Shown piece after piece: positions 56,456 through 64,000 of a stretch of DNA of 64,000 nucleotides. Positions within the stretch are counted from its first letter, which is position 1, and the number at the start of each line of letters is the position of its first letter. The DNA is from Conus ventricosus (lineage: Eukaryota; Mollusca; Gastropoda; Neogastropoda; Conidae). A program made the position numbers and the translations under genes. A model generated the notes under the pieces. The model saw nothing but the letters and a program-made list of their open reading frames with translations, made no database searches and was not told the origin of the DNA. Location of the stretch: the NCBI GenBank assembly GCA_018398815.1, contig CM031600.1, forward strand, positions 58,961,950-59,025,949, in the 5' to 3' direction.

Positions 56456-58250
56456 ACAGTGTACACTAAAATGTCAATGCATCATCTGATGCACACAAAT
56501 AATGATTTTGTTTTTTCATCTTAGTCAAGTCCCTAGGTGCAAAACTGGGATAAAAGTACATAATTCATGATTTTTAAAAAAATTATAGTTTAGGAATTAT
56601 TTCAAGAATAGTTTTAATACACTAGCAGCAGACAAATGAAATGTTTCTAAGGCAAGCTGTTTCTCTCCAAAGACACCATGACAAAGCCGTGACAATACAT
56701 TATGCAAGTTGTGGCTTGTGCAATAGGAGTCCAAATGTTGCCTCTTGTAATTAATGATATTGTCAAAGTTGAATAAAGCTTTAGCTAGCAGAACTATATC
56801 ATATGTTAATGTGCACGTTTATTCAGAGCGCGTGTGTGTTGTGTGTATCCACAGATGAGAGAACTCATATTGTTTGATCTGTTCTAACTGATCTACTCTG
56901 ATCAGTCGTTTTTGTATTTTTAGACGTCAGGCACAAATGTTGAACATTAACATTTTCACTGTTATAGCATTAGCATGTGGAGGGATCAGTGTGTAAAGTG
57001 TTAGTCTTTTAATGATTTATGGCTGAAACTGCTGTGAGGAGGATGCAGAGAACGATAAGGGGGAAGGGGTGGTGGTGGTGGTGGTGGTCCACTAAGAAAC
57101 TGCCAGCTGTCCAGATGTAGAAACATTATTCGTCAGACCCCCCTTTCCCCCCACCCACCCCCCATCTCCCGCTCCCCATCATTCCCTGCATCTTCCGACC
57201 GGCAGTTTCAGCCATACATCACTTCCACCCTGAAGTTGTTTCCCTTGATTTTTTTTTTTGATCACTGGTTAACCACAGGTTTGTTGTGGAAAATATCACA
57301 TCTGAAAACATATTTTTTGTTATTATTGAAAGAGTTGACAAAAACAAACCTAAACAAACACATTTCCCAAGAAAAAAAAATTTTCAGAGAAATTTTGATT
57401 TTGTTGCTTAGTTATTGCACGAAAATGCGGGAAAAGCTCAAAAACCGTCAGGAGTTAAGTCTTGGTTGATTATAGGTAGCTGTACCATGCTTATTCTGCC
57501 AAAGTTGTTTTCAAACAGTCTACAATTTGAGCTTATTTGAATGGATGTAAATGGAGTATAAAATTACTGAGGAAAGGAGGATGTGGCATGCTGCTAGCAA
57601 GGCACTTTCATTTGTGTTGGCTTATCACTGCATTGTGAATGCACTCATGAAGCATATGATACCCCATTGTCAGCACAGTCTCACCATGATTTATTTTCTG
57701 TTAGGTTCAGCAAAGTTAGTAAATTTCTATCCAACAACACATACCATGAAGGGACTGTACGAAGGGGGCTGTATTTAATAAACAGGTCACTTTGTCGAAA
57801 ATATTCAAGTGAAAAAAAAAAAAAAAGAAAAGAAAAATTCTTTCAATTCTGAGTATGTTTACAGTACACGTACAGAAAATCAATATATTTCATGAGTGTT
57901 CAACTTAAAGCCAAGAAGCAATGTAATCATGTTATCTGAGTCTTATGGAAGTTGGTTGTGCACAGTAAACCACATGTTGCACATGAACAGAATCACTCGC
58001 CCGTTAGTGTATGTTGTACGCTGTTTTTATGTACCATACACTTGGTACACCTTACTGCAAAAAAAAAAAAAAAAAAAAAAAATGAGGTGAAGTGTATTCA
58101 TGGATGATGTGCTAACCAGTTTCTTTCTTGTTTGCTTGTTCAAGTTTAAACAGTTTCACAATCATTGTGCCATATTTAAATTCTCATGCGTAGACATTTA
58201 TTTAATATACCTAATCCTGCTGAAATGTCGGACTTCATCTTCAGCTTTTA

Positions 58251-58253
<3 letters not shown>

Positions 58254-58346
<93 letters not shown>

Positions 58347-58376
58347 ACGCGCGCGCGCGCACTCGCTCACACACAC
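58254..58376. repeat. (CA)n microsatellite with a CG-alternating end
   Basis: Nearly pure CA to 58341, then GTGCACGCGCGCGCGCGCAC. Alternating purine-pyrimidine CG/CA tracts can adopt Z-DNA. Confidence 0.9.
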
Positions 58377-58791
58377 CTTTTCAGTGAGTGTAACTGTAAG
58401 ACCGGTTATGAGCAAAGAAGTTTGCAAGTTTCACCACTTTTGTTGGAAAATATTTAATTCGTTCCATCTGAAATTCTCATATATATATATATATATATAC
58501 ATATTTTTTTTTTTTTCACACGAGTGTGAATCACATCTTCCCTCCCCCTTATAAACGCCCCCCCTCCTCTTCCCACCACTTTTCCCACTCACAATCAAGA
58601 CCCCCCCCCCCCCCCCCCCCTCCCCCTGCCTAGATAACACTCGCTCCAGTTTAATGTCTTTTTTTTTCTGAAACTTTTTGTTGTTTTTTTGTACCTCCCC
58701 AAAATCATGAAGTTTTAGGATCTTTAAGGACCAGTGGCGATTTCTGAGTGTCCACTGTGACCTGATGCCAATCTATGTGATTGTTTTTCAG

Positions 58792-58995
58792 TTCTCCTTT
58801 GAACGAAACGGCATTGCTGCTGTTCACATATCAGGTGGGGGATGACATCACATATGTTGACGAGCATAAAGTGGTCGCTCCATTGCCCAACCTTACCGTG
58901 TATCCAGACAACACCAGCTTGGTGGCGAAAGTCGTCGGCGAAAATGCCGGCCATGTTACCGTGGGGGTCAACTCATCGTCTTCAGAATTTGAAGA
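58792..58995 (+). CDS. CTNS: Cystinosin, coding exon 3 (lumenal domain)
   Basis: The acceptor is TTGTTTTTCAG (ending 58791) and the donor is GAAGA|GTAAGA. The frame reads SSPLNETALLLFTYQVGDDI, then VVAPLPNLTVYPDNTSLVAK, and ends with GVNSSSSEFE. Human cystinosin has [20 protein letters not shown] at this place. Potential N-glycosylation sites are NET, NLT, NTS and NSS, in keeping with the heavily glycosylated lumenal domain. The exon is 204 bases; the codon split at its 3' end is completed at 62213 to give Asp. Confidence 0.9.
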
Positions 58996-59144
58996 GTAAG
59001 AGTCAACTGTGCAAAATGTGAGGGTGTTTTGCATGTCTGCTTGTTCATCCTCTACTGGTTGAATAAGTAGACTTTAGCTGTACAAGACTAGCACTTCATC
59101 ATATATGCTTGCCTGTTTGGGGTTATATGCATTTAAAATAACAT

Positions 59145-59217
<73 letters not shown>

Positions 59218-59589
59218 AGAACACACTGTTTCAATTAAATTAATTTTATTTCAGTTGGAAATTAGGTTTATTGAATAGCATAAAAGCAGTTCCTTACATT
59301 TTGAAATGAATTAATTTTGTTTGTAAATTCGTTTTGATGTATAGCTTTAAAGGAATGTTTACATAAGTCTTGTTTCTGGTTTTGAACTGTACACATTGAT
59401 TGCATCTACCAGACCATTTTTATCCTATGAAGCATTGATGTACGATATCATGCTATCACAACATCCAGGCAAGATTGCTAAGCTCTGTTCTCATTGGTCT
59501 GCCAGCAGGGCATATGAACCATTTGCAAAGACTTCAGTCATGTGGTGCAAGAGTTGTATTTGAAAAGAAACAAACCAACCAAACAAGAA

Positions 59590-59900
59590 ATGACACCACT
59601 CTTGGAGAAATTTTTACTGGCTCCCTGTAAAATTGTGGCGCCAGTCCAAGACTGCGGTTCTCGCATACCGCCATTTCAATGTGTCGCTTTGGCCGTGTAT
59701 GTCAGCCTTGCTCAGTTCATACCGTTCTTTCCGTTCACTTCATTCTTCCAAAGAGTCTTCCAAAGCGCAAGATGAGAGAATGAAGTTTTCATTTTTCTGT
59801 ACCACACGTTCGGAACTCTTTCTGTCCATTCTGCTCAACAGCTCGTCTCTAAACACATTTTGATGCAGCCTCAAACATACCTGTTCCAACACCTGTTCCA
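59590..59900 (+). mobile_element. LINE 3'-terminal coding fragment in CTNS intron 3
   Basis: Decayed frames give a match to the common LINE C-terminal pattern HWLPV..R..FKTAVLAYRHF (KTAVLAYRHFNVSL at about 59648), then SSYRSFRSLHSSKES, then FSFFCTTRSELF / VPHVRNSF-like and SSLNTF. This is the usual 'LHWLPV...WNSLP' tail found in many non-LTR elements. Sense orientation relative to CTNS. Confidence 0.7.
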
Positions 59901-60815
59901 ACACCTGTTCCCAGTGCTATGTTTTTAAGCTCAAGTTGTGTTTTTGGAGGACGTTTGATGGGTTGGAGGGGAGGGTTGGTGTTGGGCTTTGAGGGAGGGT
60001 AAGATGGGGGATGGAGTGGTTTGGCTGTGTACGTGACTCCAGTAAGTAATGAGTGTGGATGCACAGTGCACTGAGCTACTAATGCAAGATAATGAGCTTT
60101 ATATATATACTGTTGATCGTTATCATTACTATCATCGTTATTATGTTTTAGGTTTAGGACGTACATAATCAATGTCAATGTGTATCGGCTGAAGAGCATG
60201 TATTTTAGAGGATTAACCCTGAATAGAATGTTGTCAGATAGACTGTCATCAAGAAATTGATGGCAAACAGACAAAGGGTTAATATTGTTATCCAAAAATG
60301 GACAAGAAAAACAAACAGATGGCGCTTGTTGTATGGTTATTTTTTTTGTTTTTAGAAAATGATCAGCAACCAGCCATCTGTTGCAGTACTGTGCATCATT
60401 TGTTGTCACGTGCTATTACCTTGTCTTTTTTTTTTTTTTTTTTTTAACTCGTGAAGTAACAGAGTGGAAAAAAATGAAAGAAGCCCAGGTTTTTCAGCTG
60501 TAGGGAGAATCAAATTTATGACTGTGTTATGGGTTCCAAGGGCACACACATATGTACACGCATGCACATACACATGCACACTCGTGAAAACACATCCTCT
60601 ATGTAAATTACATGACAGTGTATGAATCCATCAGTGGACACAGTGTATAGGTTCTGTCATTCGTCATTTGATTTTGAAGTGTGAATTTTTCTGACGAGGA
60701 AGAGGACAGCTCTATTTTTCAGAACTAAACTGGAGTTAGACAAACAAAGTACAGCACAAGACACAATGCATTTTGACCTCTTGGGTCTTCTTCAGGCAGA
60801 AACAAATAACATTTA

Positions 60816-60978
60816 GGACAGTGAAAACAAAGAACGAGAAACCACTGACCATATTTGGCACACGACCAAAATGGCCGCCGGATGGAAGCGAGGCCACCTC
60901 GTTTCCGTCCAGCAGCCATTTTGGTCGTGTGTCGAATATGAGAAGATAAGTGGTTTCTCATTCTTCATTTTCACTGTC
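60816..60978. repeat. ~160-bp palindrome (foldback)
   Basis: The left arm (60816-60893; GACAGTGAAAAC, GAGAAACCACT, CACACGACCAAAATGG, GGAAGCGAGG) is inverted in the right arm (60897-60978; CCTCGTTTCC, CCATTTTGGTCGTGTG, AGTGGTTTCTC, TTTTCACTGTC) around a 3-base centre at 60895. Arms are about 80 bases with a few mismatches and small indels. It may be a remnant of a foldback or MITE-type element. No coding content. Confidence 0.85.
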
Positions 60979-61959
60979 TCAGTGTCTCACTCTTCCAATC
61001 TGTATTGAACCTAAGTCTGTTTTCAAGGTCTGAGAATCACAAAGTAAGATCTGAGACGATGAATTAAACATGAATTATAGTCCACATTTATGTGAGCGCA
61101 GATGCCACAATTAAGTTTAATTGAATGGACCAGCATGGCAGCACAAAATGAAACTTGGAATGTCAATAGTCCACACAGTTGAACATTGGCTTCTGTGTTT
61201 AGGAAAGTTACTCAGTGTTGGTAAAAGAAAAGAGGAATTCATTAACAGTGACTGATTAAGAAGTGATCAAGAAGTGGCAAGAACAGTATAATGCTTAGGT
61301 TATTTTGTAGATCATATTTAAGCGCATTCAGAACTGCATTTCATGGAGACATAAGATGCCTTTGCAAACAGCATCTGTCAGTATCACATATTTCTGTTGG
61401 TATTACATATTTTATATGACTGAATTATTCAAATGTCTTTTGCAGTTTGAACCTTTTCAGATTTTGAGGTTCAACCAAAGGATACTAGATGTGTAATGAT
61501 CTGTTGCATACTCGCCATCCCAGAGTTTAGAGTTCTGAACTATTGTTACCAAAGAAGGCAGTCTTTTGTAATTTCTGGCTTCTTGATTTAAAAGTTGCCG
61601 CCAGTTTTCGCGAAGGTGCATCGGAGTGTGAAAGCTAGGCAGCACACTTCCAAACCCAGTATCGTATTCATCATATTGTACAGCTTATGAAATGAGGTAG
61701 TTGATTATGTTATTTTCAGGGCAATCATTTGTATACAGATGGAAACAGTGAATGTGAAAATATGTTAAATTCAAGAAGGAAAGAAATTATCTCATGATCT
61801 CTTTTGGTTGTATTTGTTGTTGTAACATTTTGTTTCTGATTGTTTAGTCAACCTATGCATTTCGTATGTTCTGTCTCCCTTTCTTTTTTCTTTTCCCTGA
61901 CCACCTGTGCTTTTTTGTCTTTGTATGTCTTTGTCTCTCCTTCTCTCTTGGTCTGTCTG

Positions 61960-61960
61960 A

Positions 61961-62035
<75 letters not shown>
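61960..62035. repeat. (CT)n microsatellite in CTNS intron 3
   Basis: About 35 CT units with one TTT interruption; the left flank is CT-rich. Confidence 0.95.
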
Positions 62036-62039
<4 letters not shown>

Positions 62040-62212
62040 TGTTTTTCTCTTTCTTTCACAGGAAGACTTTTTTGTTGACATGCCGTGCTTTTTTTTTTTT
62101 ACAATTTTTTTTTTTTTAATTTTTTTTTTTTTTTGGGGGGGGGGGGGGGTATTTTAGTTACTTCTGCCTGATCAGCCTAAAGGTATGACATCTATTTTCT
62201 CTGTCATTGCAG

Positions 62213-62353
62213 CCTTAAAGATGAGTTTGTACGCATCAGCGTGGTGCATAGCACCATTCTCATCACCATCAACGCCATCATCGGCTGGATCTACTTTGTC
62301 GCGTGGTCCATTTCCTTCTATCCTCAGGTGTACATCAACTGGAAGAGAAAAAG
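62213..62353 (+). CDS. CTNS: Cystinosin, coding exon 4 (first transmembrane segment and PQ motif)
   Basis: The acceptor is TGTCATTGCAG (ending 62212) and the donor is AAAAAG|GTGAGG. The frame reads DLKDEFVRISVVHS, then [20 protein letters not shown] and VYINWKRK. Human cystinosin has [29 protein letters not shown], so this is close to identical over the core. The segment is the first transmembrane helix and the start of the first PQ-loop repeat (YPQ). The protein exports cystine from lysosomes with protons. The remaining exons (from SVIGLSFDF-like sequence on) lie beyond the window. 141 bases, leaving two bases of the next codon. Confidence 0.97.
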
Positions 62354-62394
62354 GTGAGGAATTGCTCTGTATGTCTGTGGTAAGTTTGGTTAGG

Positions 62395-62550
62395 TATGTG
62401 CCAGTCAGCTGGTGCCCAGAGTTGTTGTGTGCAATGTAGTCAACAGATTGAAAGCCTGGAATCGCACTGACAAGATTCGTCCTCTGAATGTATGCATCTC
62501 TGAACAACTTGCTCACATTTCCTGACCAAATCTGCGCTTGTCTATATCTC

Positions 62551-62560
<10 letters not shown>
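62395..62560 (+). mobile_element. Decayed copy 4 of the composite SINE
   Basis: CCCAGAGTTG, CTGAATGTATGCATCTCTGA and CACATTTCCTGACCAA...TATCTCTGAAACCT follow the first half of SINE copy 1 in order (14106-14245). Head and second half are absent. Confidence 0.65.
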
Positions 62561-62611
<51 letters not shown>

Positions 62612-62762
62612 TTTAATTGTCTGATTTGTGGACCATTATCCTGTGTTTGTTCTCTGTCTTTTTTTGTTTGTTATTTTGTGCCTTTTTTTTTTAACTTGTC
62701 GCAGTTTTTGACTTACCACTTTTTTGCTGTAATTTACTGCCAGATAGTAAAAGCTGAACAAT

Positions 62763-63850
62763 ATGATAGTGACAGTTGCACACGCTGTCCAGCTGTCCAG
62801 AGTAGACACTAGCTGTATACTCTGCAGTGAAAGTTGCACACGTTGTCCAGCTGTCCAGAGAAGACTCTTAGCTGTATATTCTGCAGTGACAGTTGCACAC
62901 GCTGTCCAGCTGTCCAGAGTAGACACTAGCTGTATACTCTGCAGTGAAAGTTGCACACGTTGTCCAGCTGTCCAGAGAAGACTCTTAGCTGTATATTCTG
63001 CAGTGAAAGTTGCACATGTTGTCCAGCTGTCCAGAGTAGACACTAGCTGTATAATCTGCAGTGAAAGTTGCACACGTTGTCCAGCTGTCCAGAGTAGACA
63101 CTACCTGTATACTCTGCAGTGAAAGTTGCACACGTCCAGCTGTCCAGAGTGGACACTACCTGTATACTCTGCAGTGAAAGTTGCACACGTCCAGTTGTCC
63201 AGAGAAGACATACCTGTATACTCTGCAGTGAAAGTTGCACACGTCCAGCTGTCCAGAGTAGACACTACCTGTATACTCTGCAGTGAAAGTTGCACACGTC
63301 CAGTTGTCCAGAGAAGACACTACCTGTATATTCTGCAGTGAAAGTTGCACACGTTTTCCAGTTGTCCAGAGAAGACACTACCTGTATATTCTGCAGTGAA
63401 AGTTGCACACGTTGTCCAGCTGTCCAGAGAAGACACTAGCTGTATATTCTGCAGTGAAAGTTGCACATGTTGTCCAGCTGTCCAGAGAAGACACTAGCTG
63501 TATATTCTGCAGTGAAAGTTGCACACGCTGTCCAGCTGTCCAGAGAAGACACTAGCTGTATACTCTGCAGTGAAAGGTGCACACGTCCAGTTGTCCAGAG
63601 AAGACACTAGCTGTATATTCTGCAGTGAAAGTTGCACACGCTGTCCAGCTGTCCAGAGAAGACACTAGCTGTATACTCTGCAGTGAAAGGTGCACACGTC
63701 CAGTTGTCCAGAGAAGACACTAGCTGTTATTCTGCAGTGAAAGTTGCACACGTTGTCCAGCTGTCCAGAGAAGACACTAGCTGTATATTCTGCAGTGAAA
63801 GTTGCACACGCTGTCCAGCTGTCCAGAGTAGACACTAGCTGTATATTCTG
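62763..63850 (+). repeat. 58-bp minisatellite, about 19 copies, in CTNS intron 4
   Basis: The unit contains CAGTGAAAGTTGCACACGTT, GTCCAGCTGTCCAGAGAAGA and CACTAGCTGTATATTCTG. A shorter form lacks ~5 bases (CACACGTCCAG). At the left end two forms alternate (GTAGACACTAGC...TACTCTG and GAAGACTCTTAGC...TATTCTG), giving a ~116-bp higher-order repeat. Reading frames across it are artefacts. Confidence 0.95.
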
Positions 63851-64000
63851 TGTTTGTTTGCCCACCTTTTTTTTAAAAATGTATTTTTCATGGGATTGAA
63901 ATTTTTTTCTGTACATATACACACATGTATTTTTTCTTTGTTATTCTTTTTTATTGTCTTTTCTCTTCATTTTAAATCTGGGAGTGACAAATCAATGAAA

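Larger units (their letters stand above)
58996..62212 (+). other. CTNS intron 3
   Basis: A 3.2 kb intron with a CA tract (about 59150-59214), a LINE 3' fragment (59590-59900), a T run (60426-60445), a ~160-bp palindrome (60816-60978), a CT tract (about 61960-62035) and T/G runs (62089-62150) close to the acceptor. No other exon was seen. Confidence 0.7.
62354..64000 (+). other. CTNS intron 4 (continues beyond the window)
   Basis: Contains a decayed SINE piece (62395-62560), a TG tract (62561-62610) and the 58-bp minisatellite. No exon was seen to the right edge. Confidence 0.8.

Overview
The window is animal nuclear DNA. It has spliced genes with GT/AG introns, huge CA/TG/CT microsatellites, several long minisatellites, tRNA-derived SINEs, LINEs, mariner and hAT-type elements and a Ty3/gypsy element. 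The repeat load and the protein sequences suggest a mollusc, most likely a marine gastropod. The species is an inference and cannot be fixed from this sequence alone.

Three host genes can be supported. (1) On +, the last two coding exons of a NUDT3-like diphosphoinositol polyphosphate phosphohydrolase (4554-4638 and 14985-15097) are separated by a 10.3 kb intron. That intron holds a ~50-copy 68-bp minisatellite, a ~35-copy 38-bp minisatellite and a complete two-part SINE. (2) On -, a compact MRPL55 gene (mitochondrial ribosomal protein L55; exons 33966-33907, 33848-33714, 30954-30808) has a second intron carrying a dead mariner and a SINE fragment. Its last exon carries two compensating one-base shifts. 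(3) On +, the first four coding exons of cystinosin (CTNS; 52255-52297, 54476-54560, 58792-58995, 62213-62353) run off the right edge. Their exon boundaries follow the vertebrate gene.

The region 35-50.5 kb is a transposon graveyard. A LINE with an uninterrupted 948-codon reading frame (37254-40100) is followed by a second, 5'-truncated copy of the same family. That second copy has been split twice: by a 3.86 kb DNA transposon of uncertain superfamily (40939-44801, inverted termini plus an inner inverted repeat, CTG duplication) and by a 4.95 kb Ty3/gypsy element with very short, nearly identical LTRs (45010-49960, ATATC duplication). Another nest lies at 18.6-20.0 kb, where a hAT-like deletion derivative sits inside a 5'-truncated SINE with its own 10-bp duplication.

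Tandem repeats dominate the rest: 68-, 38-, ~115-, 47-, 23- and 58-bp arrays, a CA-array macro-repeat at 3.1-4.1 kb, G/C homopolymers of 20-35 bases and a ~160-bp palindrome at 60.8-61.0 kb. The three genes do not form a pathway: one is inositol pyrophosphate turnover, one the mitoribosome, one lysosomal cystine export. The strongest candidate for something undescribed is the 3.86 kb DNA transposon. Several frame breaks in MRPL55 and in the young LTR element fall on short homopolymers, so some apparent pseudogenisation may be assembly error.
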